Shown here: positions 1 to 7,336 of the stretch, piece by piece
Layout: each line of letters begins with the position of its first letter
Position numbering within the stretch: the stretch's first letter is position 1
Source of the DNA: Salegentibacter sp. 24
GTDB taxonomy: Bacteria > Bacteroidota > Bacteroidia > Flavobacteriales > Flavobacteriaceae
NCBI RefSeq assembly: GCF_004362395.1
Contig: NZ_SNWE01000011.1
Span: 1-64,000 of the forward strand
DNA: 64,000 nucleotides
Reading direction: 5' to 3'
Notes under the pieces: model-generated
The model's input: only the letters and a program-made list of their open reading frames with translations
Told to the model about the DNA's origin: nothing
The model's database searches: none
Position numbers and translations under genes: made by a program

Positions 1-82
1 AAGGTACCAAATCATCATAACTGGGAGGTAAAAGACTTAACTGCGACTGGTTATAGGTCTTAAATACAACTTTAGCTTTCAT
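1..82 (-). CDS. IS1182-like transposase, N-terminal fragment cut by window edge
   Basis: Reading the minus strand from the ATG at 82 gives 27 codons without a stop up to the window edge. The peptide starts MKAKVVFKTYNQSQ and continues with LSLLPPSYDDLVP. A short basic start, then YNQ.Q..LLPPS..DL.P, is the usual N-terminus of IS1182-family DDE transposases in Bacteroidota. Only the start is visible, so neither integrity nor the catalytic residues can be judged. The element's terminal inverted repeat would lie just right of 82, before the hairpin at 124-145. The call rests on motif recognition of a short peptide. Confidence 0.65.
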   Translation of the reverse strand, partial: MKAKVVFKTYNQSQLSLLPPSYDDLVP

Positions 83-123
83 TACATGAAAATAACAAAA
101 ACCTCAAAAAAATCCAACAAAAA

Positions 124-145
124 AGGCTGCCTTTTCAGACAGCCT
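124..145 (-). terminator. Rho-independent terminator of lipoprotein A
   Basis: Inverted repeat AGGCTG (124-129) / CAGCCT (140-145). On the minus strand it is followed by a T-run (the A-run at 119-124). It lies 25 bases past the stop of the lipoprotein gene ending at 170 and closes the array on that side. Confidence 0.75.
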
Positions 146-169
146 CCTTTTAATAAAGGGTGATATGGT

Positions 170-1852
170 TTATTCAATTACCATTACATCAGCCCCACTT
201 ACTATTGTTGGATCATTTGATATTTTCATATCATCAATAGCAAAATCATTCCCACTTCTTTCGGTCTGGTCATTTTCCAAACGGAAATCTAGAACTCCAT
301 TGCTATCGGCTTTAAGTCTTAAACCAACTTTTAACCATCCTTCAGATTCGTCTGCTGAAATAATTTGTGGATTACTACTTCCATCTACAATTATATCACC
401 AGACTCACCGCCAGTACGTACTACTAATCTTACGTCATTTTCACCTCCTGGGGTTACTGCTAAAATGTTTCTTAAATTGAATGAAACAAAATAGTCTGCT
501 CCAGGACATACATCTTCCATCGTGGTAGCAAGATAAGCAGCCTGATCGGAATCGGGATCACCGTTAAATGCTAACATATTCCCATGGAATGTTTCATTAA
601 TCCAGTTGTCATGTACCAAGTTAGGATTAGTTGTCGGTGCGTAAAGTCCTTCTGGCCATAAAGAATTACTCACTATCGGAGCGGCTAAAGTATAATCAGT
701 TCCATCCCAGGCTTTGAAGGCCATTGGATACGACCCATCAAAGTGGTTCGCGTATTTTACTGGTGCAGAAAACAAACATGGTTCTGAATCATCTTGATTA
801 GAACAAGCTCCTTCTCTGAAATGGTAGTAATTGCTGGTTGAATCACCATTGCCATCTACTGAGTAATTTAAATCCCAAACATCGTCCTCATCGAATTCAC
901 CAACTCTTATTAATTTCTCACGGTTACCTTGATCATCTAACAACCAAACTTCTCCATAATAAACATCTATTTCATTTGGATCATCAGGTAATTGTACACA
1001 AACTGGTTCTGCATATTCATAAGTACCATATTCATCGCTACCTTCCAATAATTCATTTCCAGCTACAAATAATGGTGAACCTTTTGGATCCAGTGAATTT
1101 CCGCTATAATTCCATACCTCGAATTCAAATATTGCAGGTGTATGACGTCCGTCTTCATCGCATTCGTTTCCAAATAAACATAGATAAAGGATGTCTACCT
1201 CTTCAAAATCAAAGAATAGGTATCCGTATTTATTCACATAATGTTCATCATAACAAAGCACTTGTACATCTACATACTTCTTTTGTCCGTTATTTACGGA
1301 GAAAGCATCACTTGGTAAAGCATCATTTACAAAATTTTGATACTCAGCAGGCCCGTATTCTCCGCTTTCACTAGGAGCTAAATATAAAAGGGTATCGTCG
1401 GTTAGTTCACTGTCATCACCTCCAGATGCATAAACACCAAAGTAATTGATTCTATAAACCCCTTGTGGTAATTCTAATTCATCATTTGCTCCTTCTCCAG
1501 TTAACCAGGATCCATCATCTTGTGGAATTACAGGTACATCAAAATGGGATTTCCCATCTTTTTCATAAACTACATTCCCCGTAGCGCCTTCCAATAATTG
1601 AACACGTACAAAAACTTCTGCTTCACCTTCCTCTGGACATTCGGGTAAACCATTGTTGCCGGTACCAGGTGTGACTGATTGCTTAGTTAACATTTCTCGA
1701 TTAAAATCCTCAAGTAGAGCTGTGAAACCAATTGCCCCCATCTCATCGCCAGCCGGTCCGTCAGGACTGTCTGGGTTGTCTTCCTTACTACAGGAAGTCA
1801 TTACCATCGCTAATAGAGCGACATAAGCCAAATAAACTTTAAAGTTTTTCAT
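170..1852 (-). CDS. Surface lipoprotein A of the paralogous array, with carbohydrate-binding-like tail
   Basis: 560 residues. Residues 1-21 form a lipoprotein signal peptide ending in the lipobox MTSC; Cys21 is followed by SKED, which fits the K-[DE]2 surface-export signal described for Bacteroidota lipoproteins. Residues about 30-345 are the constant module shared with the four paralogs here: KQS near the N-terminus, NFVNDALP, KKYVDVQVLCYDE, YGYLFFDF, CDEDGRH and a closing YYHFREGAC. The tail of about 200 residues is unique to this copy. It looks like a jelly-roll carbohydrate-binding domain (NETFHGNMLAF, CPGADYFVSFNL, FAIDDMKI), a pattern common in secreted Bacteroidota proteins. Strongly acidic. 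Last gene of the array. Function unknown; anchoring and surface location are inferred. Confidence 0.85.
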   Translation of the reverse strand: MKNFKVYLAYVALLAMVMTSCSKEDNPDSPDGPAGDEMGAIGFTALLEDFNREMLTKQSVTPGTGNNGLPECPEEGEAEVFVRVQLLEGATGNVVYEKDGKSHFDVPVIPQDDGSWLTGEGANDELELPQGVYRINYFGVYASGGDDSELTDDTLLYLAPSESGEYGPAEYQNFVNDALPSDAFSVNNGQKKYVDVQVLCYDEHYVNKYGYLFFDFEEVDILYLCLFGNECDEDGRHTPAIFEFEVWNYSGNSLDPKGSPLFVAGNELLEGSDEYGTYEYAEPVCVQLPDDPNEIDVYYGEVWLLDDQGNREKLIRVGEFDEDDVWDLNYSVDGNGDSTSNYYHFREGACSNQDDSEPCLFSAPVKYANHFDGSYPMAFKAWDGTDYTLAAPIVSNSLWPEGLYAPTTNPNLVHDNWINETFHGNMLAFNGDPDSDQAAYLATTMEDVCPGADYFVSFNLRNILAVTPGGENDVRLVVRTGGESGDIIVDGSSNPQIISADESEGWLKVGLRLKADSNGVLDFRLENDQTERSGNDFAIDDMKISNDPTIVSGADVMVIE

Positions 1853-1893
1853 AATAAAAAATTTAGATTAATTAATTAATAAAAGGTTGATTT

Positions 1894-1930
1894 ATAAGCC
1901 TGTAAAAGAACCACCCAATGACAGGCTTAT
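1894..1930 (-). terminator. Hairpin between lipoproteins B and A
   Basis: Perfect 10-bp inverted repeat ATAAGCCTGT (1894-1903) / ACAGGCTTAT (1921-1930), 17 bases after the stop of lipoprotein B. The downstream T-tract is weak (TTATAAATC), so it may only partly terminate or may mark an RNA-processing or stabilising site. Confidence 0.5.
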
Positions 1931-1946
1931 GGGTTTAATATGTTTA

Positions 1947-3395
1947 TTATTCAGGTGTGCATATATTTTCGTCATTTACATTTTTTGCTGAGATCACTTC
2001 ATAAAGTCCTTCGCCAAAGATTTGGCCCGGAAATAAGGGTACTGAACAACTGGTATGGAGATTATGAGTTGTTTCTGCAATTGTAAACTCCAGTTCCGTC
2101 CACACTGAAGGGATAGGATGTCCACCGTTTACGGCCTCCCCTGGCAAAAGTATCTCCTGACCTGGACTTACTTCGCCATTAAATATCTCGTAGGGAGCTT
2201 CCGGTCCATTATGCACTACAATCAAGCTTGCTGCAGAAGTCCCTAAATATTTTACCGTTAACTGTTTTATTTTACCGCCCTGGTCATTGTCACAAACCAC
2301 ACATGGGGGATCCTGAGGTTCTTCTTCACAAATTCCTTCGTTGGAGGTTACATCATTTAATAATTGGTACTGATCCGTAGTCTCACAACAAGCTTCTCTG
2401 AAGTGATAATAATAATGTTCTTGTTCTTGCTTGTATATTTCTGACAAAGCGGTAGCATTAAAACTTCCCTCCCTGATCAAAGTTTCGATATCATTTTCAA
2501 CCAGCCATATTTTTGCATAAAATTCTTCCCCTTCTTCCAATTCGGGAAGTGGAAAACAAAGAGCATCGGCATAATAATGAGTACCGTTAACATCACTAAA
2601 AGATTTTCTTTCATTCTGTGCTACTACTAACAAATCCCCCTGGTCTGATTCTTTCCATACTTTGATTTTAAATTGAGCAGGCAGATGCTTTTGATTTTCA
2701 TCGCAAACATTCCCATAGGTGCAGAGATAAATTAGATTGGTGGAATTAAAATCGAAGAATAAATATCCGAAAGCGAAAGCATAATGCTCCTCATAACAAA
2801 GGACCTCAATGGGCTGATAATATTTTACCCCTGGACGAATTTTAACCTCAATTGGAAGCGGGTTATCCACAAAATTATGATACTGAATACTTTGACTATA
2901 GTCCAAATCCCCCTCGGGAACCCGGGGTGCCATATAAATGATATCTTCCTGGTTATTTCCGGGTGCAGTAGCGACAGCAAAGTATTCTATCCTGTATTGT
3001 CCCTCTTCAAGTTCAAGGTCTGCAGACTCCTGGGTGAACCAGGCATCTAGATTTCCGTCACTATCCAGATCGGTTCCGTTTGGATTAACTTCTATTTCAA
3101 TTTTATTGAGGTTAGAATCCCGATACCAGATCCAGGTCTCTCCCTCCTTTACTTTAATGGCTACTCTAACGTATAACGGATTTTCCTCTGAACATTCAGG
3201 AATGTCATAAGGGTCCAAAATACTTTGCTTCGTTAGTTGATTTCGGTTAGCCAAATCACTAAGAACACTTCCAAATGATAATTTACCTACATCGGTACTG
3301 GCTTCGGTTTCTTTACCTACTTCTTCTTTTGAACAGGAAATAATTAAAAATAAGGCTAGAAAAACAATAAAACTACTGCGTACAAAATTTTTCAT
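1947..3395 (-). CDS. Surface lipoprotein B of the paralogous array, with DUF7467-like tail
   Basis: 482 residues. The lipoprotein signal peptide ends at IISC, with Cys21 followed by SKEE. The constant module runs to about residue 340: LTKQSI, IPECSEE, YHNFVDNPLP, YYQPIEVLCYEEHY, FGYLFFDF, CDENQKH and YYYHFREACC. The tail of about 130 residues differs from the other copies: a CVVCDNDQGGKI opening, LTVKYLG, VWTELEFT, HTSCSVPLFPGQIFG. This resembles a small beta domain (DUF7467-like) found repeatedly in secreted bacterial proteins. The first codons (MKNF) match lipoproteins A and E, as expected for duplicated copies. A 773-base intergenic stretch lies upstream, so it probably has its own promoter. 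Function unknown. Confidence 0.85.
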   Translation of the reverse strand: MKNFVRSSFIVFLALFLIISCSKEEVGKETEASTDVGKLSFGSVLSDLANRNQLTKQSILDPYDIPECSEENPLYVRVAIKVKEGETWIWYRDSNLNKIEIEVNPNGTDLDSDGNLDAWFTQESADLELEEGQYRIEYFAVATAPGNNQEDIIYMAPRVPEGDLDYSQSIQYHNFVDNPLPIEVKIRPGVKYYQPIEVLCYEEHYAFAFGYLFFDFNSTNLIYLCTYGNVCDENQKHLPAQFKIKVWKESDQGDLLVVAQNERKSFSDVNGTHYYADALCFPLPELEEGEEFYAKIWLVENDIETLIREGSFNATALSEIYKQEQEHYYYHFREACCETTDQYQLLNDVTSNEGICEEEPQDPPCVVCDNDQGGKIKQLTVKYLGTSAASLIVVHNGPEAPYEIFNGEVSPGQEILLPGEAVNGGHPIPSVWTELEFTIAETTHNLHTSCSVPLFPGQIFGEGLYEVISAKNVNDENICTPE

Positions 3396-3587
3396 CTTAA
3401 TATAATATTAAGTTAAGCTTCTGAATTGCATCAGAAATATTCTAGTTAGAAAAATGTAGGGGAAAGATCGTAGGGAATTTTCAAGCTGGTAGGAGTTGCT
3501 CTCAAATCATAATACTAATTTAGAGTGAGGAAGGGGATGCTCTTATAGGGGTATTCCCGTAAGATTTACCAATTTGATGAAAAATCA

Positions 3588-3608
3588 TTATTAGTCCGAT
3601 TCCTACAA
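3588..3608 (-). promoter_or_regulatory. Repeated upstream motif, copy 1
   Basis: The plus strand reads TTATTAGTCCGATTCCTACA plus one A. It matches 5296-5316 at 19 of 21 positions. It lies about 195 bases upstream of lipoprotein B, in the same orientation relative to the gene as copy 2 has to the metalloprotease. A shared operator is an inference from recurrence alone. Confidence 0.3.
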
Positions 3609-4118
3609 ATTAATGTATAAAATTAGCATAACTAAAGACACTTTCCTTTTATTCTATCAGAGGCCTTAGGAAATATAGATAAAGCGCAAGCATAGTCGAT
3701 TAACTATTCAGATTCTAAATTAAATAAAAATGCCTGGAATGGAATTTTTATTCTATATCCAGGTTACTTATATGAAATTAGAAATGTTTTAAACTAGGAT
3801 TAGATACCTATTTTTAAAACAGTCAATGTGCAGCCAAACTTCCGATATTGGCGATATGATCTTTAATTTTATTGTCGCGTTGGTACCAAAAGAATTCACA
3901 ATCCAAATTGGATTATGGAAAACTCGAAAACATCCCTCATAGGCATATAAGTAATACTATGGTCTGACAAATTAAGAGATGAAGCTTTAATAGAGAAAAG
4001 TTAAAGTTGAGAAAATCAAAAAAATAATCCCTGATACTATGTATTCGTTTTTCAGTTTTCTTGTCACCTGTGAATAATTTCTACACACTGTAGAAAACAG
4101 TATTCTCATTTTCCACAT

Positions 4119-4146
4119 AAAAAAACCCGGACAGAATGCCCGGGTT
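4119..4146 (-). terminator. Rho-independent terminator of the metalloprotease gene
   Basis: Stem AACCCGG (4124-4130) / CCGGGTT (4140-4146), followed on the minus strand by a run of T (A-run 4119-4125). It starts 23 bases after the stop codon. Confidence 0.8.
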
Positions 4147-4168
4147 GAATCGTGAATGAAGTCGATAA

Positions 4169-5197
4169 TTATACAAAAAACCAATAACCATATTTGATCT
4201 CCACTTCTTTCCAGCCCCATTTCGAATTATAATACCATCTATCATAATTTCTAAGAACCGTCAGTCCATTCAAAGTGTAGTATTCTCCGTTAATATAGGT
4301 AGGTTTGGCCCCCTCTTCAGGATACATCGCTTTAACCCCTGCGATATCCCCTGATGAAAGTGCCGAACGTTGAACCTGGTAAGTACTTCCATTAGTTCTT
4401 GTTATTGTAGGTTCACCATTTGCAGAAAAGGAATAAGGACCATACATCATAATTGATCCAAAATCTAAACTGCTGGTAAATTCATTACCATCAAAGCCAC
4501 TGGTTTCATAGGTATGAAAATTATGCTCGGTGCCACTTCGGATATTATCGAAATTAATAGTGATATAATTACTACGATCTACCCTACTCTGCTCATGCCA
4601 CAGGCCTACTGCGTGACCTATTTCGTGAATGGTATTTCCAGTACTACAATATTCTGATAATGTGATGTTCTGTCTTCCTCCAATCATCCCTACATAGGAG
4701 GAACAACCAGACCCAGGGGTAAAATAAATATAATTGGACTCTCCTGACCTTTCAACAAATTTCAGGGGAGTATTATTCTCCCAGTGTTGAATCGCGTCAT
4801 ACACCCTGTCTTTATCAGCTAGCGTGGAGTTAATAGCAAAATAAACGGTATTATCCGGCCACATTCCTGAAGTACGGCCGGTACTTTTGTTCTGGGGAAT
4901 AGCCGCTTTATTTTTATAAATAATAGATTGAGGGGACTTGCTGGTTTTATTTACAGGAATCATTATATCTCCCTGATACACATAATCTCCATTATGTTCT
5001 TCTACAGGCATTTTTTGACCAGCGTAATAAACTTGTGAAACGGGGCCCAGCTTGTCTGGAAATGCCATTTCTGATTTTTGATTTAAAATTTCTTCTGGGT
5101 TGAGTTGCGTTTCTGCATTTTCATTCTCTGAAATTGGATCTTTACTACATGCCAGAATCGCTAGAACAGGTAGTAACAAAAATTTACTTTTTCGCAT
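4169..5197 (-). CDS. Astacin-type (M12A) zinc metalloprotease lipoprotein
   Basis: 342 residues. Signal peptide with lipobox LAILAC and Cys17 followed by SKDP, so it is probably membrane- or surface-anchored. Residues 20-110 look like a propeptide. The catalytic domain starts near MWPDNTVYFAIN (about 112). The astacin zinc motif is complete: HEIGHAVGLWHE at 191-202 (ligands His191, His195, His201; Glu192 catalytic) followed by QSRVDR. A Met-turn SIMMYGPYSF follows. This fits flavastacin-like endopeptidases of Flavobacteriaceae. A short aromatic C-terminal tail (NGEYYTLNG, RWYYNSKWGWKE) is unusual and may bind a surface. It lies between lipoproteins C and B on the same strand but with its own terminator and a long leader. 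It could process the neighbouring lipoproteins, which is untested. Confidence 0.9.
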   Translation of the reverse strand: MRKSKFLLLPVLAILACSKDPISENENAETQLNPEEILNQKSEMAFPDKLGPVSQVYYAGQKMPVEEHNGDYVYQGDIMIPVNKTSKSPQSIIYKNKAAIPQNKSTGRTSGMWPDNTVYFAINSTLADKDRVYDAIQHWENNTPLKFVERSGESNYIYFTPGSGCSSYVGMIGGRQNITLSEYCSTGNTIHEIGHAVGLWHEQSRVDRSNYITINFDNIRSGTEHNFHTYETSGFDGNEFTSSLDFGSIMMYGPYSFSANGEPTITRTNGSTYQVQRSALSSGDIAGVKAMYPEEGAKPTYINGEYYTLNGLTVLRNYDRWYYNSKWGWKEVEIKYGYWFFV

Positions 5198-5295
5198 AAG
5201 TAGGGTTTTACTTTTTAAGTTAAATTATTATAATTTTTAATTCTGGAGTTTGCAAAGGTCATTCCAAAAAAAATGGAATTTAATATCCTAAAATT

Positions 5296-5316
5296 TTAAT
5301 AGTCAGATTCCTACAA
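5296..5316 (-). promoter_or_regulatory. Repeated upstream motif, copy 2
   Basis: The plus strand reads TTAATAGTCAGATTCCTACA plus one A, with two differences from 3588-3608. It lies about 100 bases upstream of the metalloprotease start. Possible common regulatory site for the protease and lipoprotein B; inferred from recurrence only. Confidence 0.3.
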
Positions 5317-5512
5317 GGATGAAAGAAAATTAATTTTAAAACGAATTGGGGGATTTTAAAATTAAAACAATCAAAAAATATTTAAGTTCTTAAAGCCTGT
5401 ATTTTCAGCTGTCTTCGAAAATTTTTGGATTAAAACAATATGCAAAATTTCAGAAACTAGGGACCAACATAATATCTTATTCTTAATTTGTTAAATGTTT
5501 TAACAAAAAAAA

Positions 5513-5537
5513 GCTGTGCGAAATAAATTCGCACAGC
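5513..5537 (-). terminator. Strong Rho-independent terminator after lipoprotein C
   Basis: Perfect 10-bp stem GCTGTGCGAA (5513-5522) / TTCGCACAGC (5528-5537) with a 5-base loop. On the minus strand it is followed by eight T (A-run 5505-5512). It ends the C-D-E part of the array. Confidence 0.88.
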
Positions 5538-5570
5538 CTACTTTGTAACCTTCAAGATTGAGGATTACAA

Positions 5571-5615
5571 AAACCCAGTGAATTAGTCACCCCCCGGTTA
5601 TAAAATTACTGGGTT
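5571..5615 (-). terminator. Second hairpin just after lipoprotein C
   Basis: AAACCCAGTGAATT (5571-5584) pairs with AAATTACTGGGTTT (5602-5615) with one bulge, and a T-run follows on the minus strand. It begins 10 bases after the stop codon, so two hairpins stand in series here. Confidence 0.5.
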
Positions 5616-5624
5616 TGCCTTTAA

Positions 5625-7253
5625 TTAAGATCCTGTGGACCTTGAACAAACGTTTGCTGAAAAACGTACAAATACACTTCCTGAAAAATCTGTTCCTATA
5701 GCCTCGTCAATATCAACAGCATCGATATTATCAGGAGCTGTCAGACCATATTCATAAACACAGGTGGTCTCCCCACCAAGTTCATCTGCAATTTCCAACC
5801 TATAATCTCTCAGATAAAATTCGGTGTTTGAATTAATCAACAAGACATCCCCGTTAACATCAAAAGAGATCAGGCCAAGAGCTACAGTAGGATTATCACT
5901 TATAAAAATCGGTATAGGTTGCGAGTTTGATATTTCTACCCATTCATTAAGGTCATTTACATCAGTACCGGCAATATAGACTCTTTCACAATCCCCAGAT
6001 GATGGTATAGCAGGACATTCAGCCACCTGTTCTCCACAAGTAGGATCTGGATTTCTTACACAACCTTCATTTTCATTGTCATTAAGGATGTCATCTCCAT
6101 CGATATCAGTATCACAACCATCTGGAGTCCCATCTTCGTCCAGATCTAAACTATCATCAAATCCTGGGCATTGATCTACTCCATTTAATACACCATCATT
6201 ATCACAGTCATCAGCAGGGTTTTGAGGATCACATTCTCCATTTCCATTTCCCGGATCGCCACTGGCACAATTAAAGAATAAATGGAAATAATCTAGAGTT
6301 CCATCTTCACGAACTTTATCGGTAATATCTTCCCAGGACAGGTTGCGTATAATTTCCTTATCGGCTGGGTTTGGATAATTTCCTTCCCAATTGGATAAAG
6401 TTGCAATTATTTGAATGTAATTTGTTGTGCTGGTCTCATTATGCATTGGTGCAGGTATGGCAAAGCAGAACGGGTCCGCATAATAAATATCTGCATCATC
6501 ATCAAAACCGTAATGATCATCTGGAAGAGCCATAGTCTCATATAACACCTTATCCTCACTTCCTCCGGTATATACAACTCTTATATCATAATTGGCAGTA
6601 AAATGCCTACCATCTTCATCACAGTAATTTGCAAAAATACATACCTCGTGCAATACTTCCGGAACAAGGTCAAAAAATTGATATCCATATAAATTTACCT
6701 CACGATCGTCAAAACATAGTACTTCTATATCCACATATTTTTTAGAACCCGCTCTTATGGTAAAATTGTAAGGAAGCCCCTGATTAACAAAATTTCCATA
6801 TTCACTTGTTGTTGCAGGTGCTGCCCAAATTAAGGTTGATCCTTCATCCTCTGGGTCTCCGTCATACACTAAAAAGGTAGTAATGGAAACAGTAGCACTT
6901 TGGTCATCATCGTTAGCAACTGGAATTTTTAAACCTTCATCATAATCGGTGAAAAAGTTTCCGTCTTCGCTTAAAATTGGAACATTTATATTAATAACAC
7001 CTTCCAGGTCAGTGCCTGAGTTATGTGTTAATTCTATATGAGCATAGGCCGGTGCTTCAGATGAACAGATGGCCATGCTTTGCTTAACAGCTGCCCGGTT
7101 TACAAATTCATTAAGGCTCGCTCCCAGACTTAACTCAGCAAAATCCTCTGAATCTTCATTGTTAATTACAGCACCTTCTTCTTCCTTAGTACATGAAGTC
7201 ATAAAGAGTGAAAGAACGGCAATTAAAGCCAGATATTTTTTTAAAAGTCTCAT
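5625..7253 (-). CDS. Surface lipoprotein C of the paralogous array, with thrombospondin type 3 repeats
   Basis: 542 residues from the ATG at 7253. An ATG 13 codons upstream (7292) is open, but the start at 7253 puts a standard lipoprotein signal (MRLLKKYLAL...FMTSC, then TKEEE) at the N-terminus, as in the paralogs. The constant module includes VKQSM, ICSSEAPAYAHIEL, NFVNQGLP, AGSKKYVDIEVLCFDDREV, LYGYQFFDL, CDEDGRH, YYADPFCFAIP and YFHLFFNC. Next come calcium-binding thrombospondin type 3 repeats (DDCDNDGVLNGVDQCPG, DLDEDGTPDGCDTDIDGD), then about 150 residues of unassigned beta-rich tail (FYLRDYRLEIADELGG). The repeats probably act as a Ca2+-stiffened linker. Function unknown. Confidence 0.85.
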   Translation of the reverse strand: MRLLKKYLALIAVLSLFMTSCTKEEEGAVINNEDSEDFAELSLGASLNEFVNRAAVKQSMAICSSEAPAYAHIELTHNSGTDLEGVININVPILSEDGNFFTDYDEGLKIPVANDDDQSATVSITTFLVYDGDPEDEGSTLIWAAPATTSEYGNFVNQGLPYNFTIRAGSKKYVDIEVLCFDDREVNLYGYQFFDLVPEVLHEVCIFANYCDEDGRHFTANYDIRVVYTGGSEDKVLYETMALPDDHYGFDDDADIYYADPFCFAIPAPMHNETSTTNYIQIIATLSNWEGNYPNPADKEIIRNLSWEDITDKVREDGTLDYFHLFFNCASGDPGNGNGECDPQNPADDCDNDGVLNGVDQCPGFDDSLDLDEDGTPDGCDTDIDGDDILNDNENEGCVRNPDPTCGEQVAECPAIPSSGDCERVYIAGTDVNDLNEWVEISNSQPIPIFISDNPTVALGLISFDVNGDVLLINSNTEFYLRDYRLEIADELGGETTCVYEYGLTAPDNIDAVDIDEAIGTDFSGSVFVRFSANVCSRSTGS

Positions 7254-7292
7254 AATTAAAGTTTTTTGGATTAAATATTTAGAATGGTTCAT
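7254..7292 (-). promoter_or_regulatory. 5' leader of lipoprotein C, similar to that of lipoprotein E
   Basis: The plus strand contains AAAGTTTTTTGGATT then AAATATTTAGAATGGTTCAT. The region just upstream of lipoprotein E (10424-10463) has AAAGTTTTGGTT then AAATATTTAAGAATGGTTAA. The similarity sits in non-coding DNA directly before the start codon, so the duplication probably included the leader, or the leader has a conserved role in translation. Confidence 0.45.
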
Positions 7293-7296
7293 AAGA

Positions 7297-7328
7297 AACT
7301 ATCAGGAGCATAAGGCTCCTGATAGTTT
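7297..7328 (-). terminator. Hairpin between lipoproteins D and C
   Basis: AAACTATCAGGA/TCCTGATAGTTT is a perfect 12-bp stem enclosing GCATAAGGC, with further GC pairing inside. It lies directly after the stop of lipoprotein D and 44 bases before the start of C. The minus-strand T-tract is short (GTTTCTTATG), so partial termination or transcript processing is as likely as full termination. Confidence 0.6.
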
Positions 7329-7336
7329 TTATCATT

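Larger units (their letters stand above)
3396..4168. other. Long intergenic region without a convincing gene
   Basis: 773 bases of AT-rich DNA between lipoprotein B and the metalloprotease gene. No ORF here has a signal peptide or recognisable domain; the 77-codon frame at 3987-4220 overlaps the metalloprotease end and looks like chance. It holds three GTAGG blocks (3456, 3470, 3489) close to the start of lipoprotein B, a motif at 3588-3608 that recurs upstream of the metalloprotease, and the metalloprotease terminator at 4119-4146. Confidence 0.6.
5198..5624. other. Intergenic region with terminators, no gene
   Basis: 427 bases between lipoprotein C and the metalloprotease. It contains two hairpins following lipoprotein C (5513-5537 and 5571-5615) and the second copy of the repeated motif (5296-5316). 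No coding frame is supported. Confidence 0.65.

Noticed and set aside
838-1374. Long plus-strand ORF with many His residues opposite lipoprotein A
   Set aside because: It is antisense to an Asp/Glu/Asn-rich lipoprotein; the His/Leu/Ile-rich composition is what the reverse strand of such codons gives. No signal or domain.
3987-4220. 77-codon minus-strand ORF overlapping the metalloprotease 3' end
   Set aside because: Crosses the metalloprotease terminator and uses the wrong frame of that gene's end; no supporting signal.
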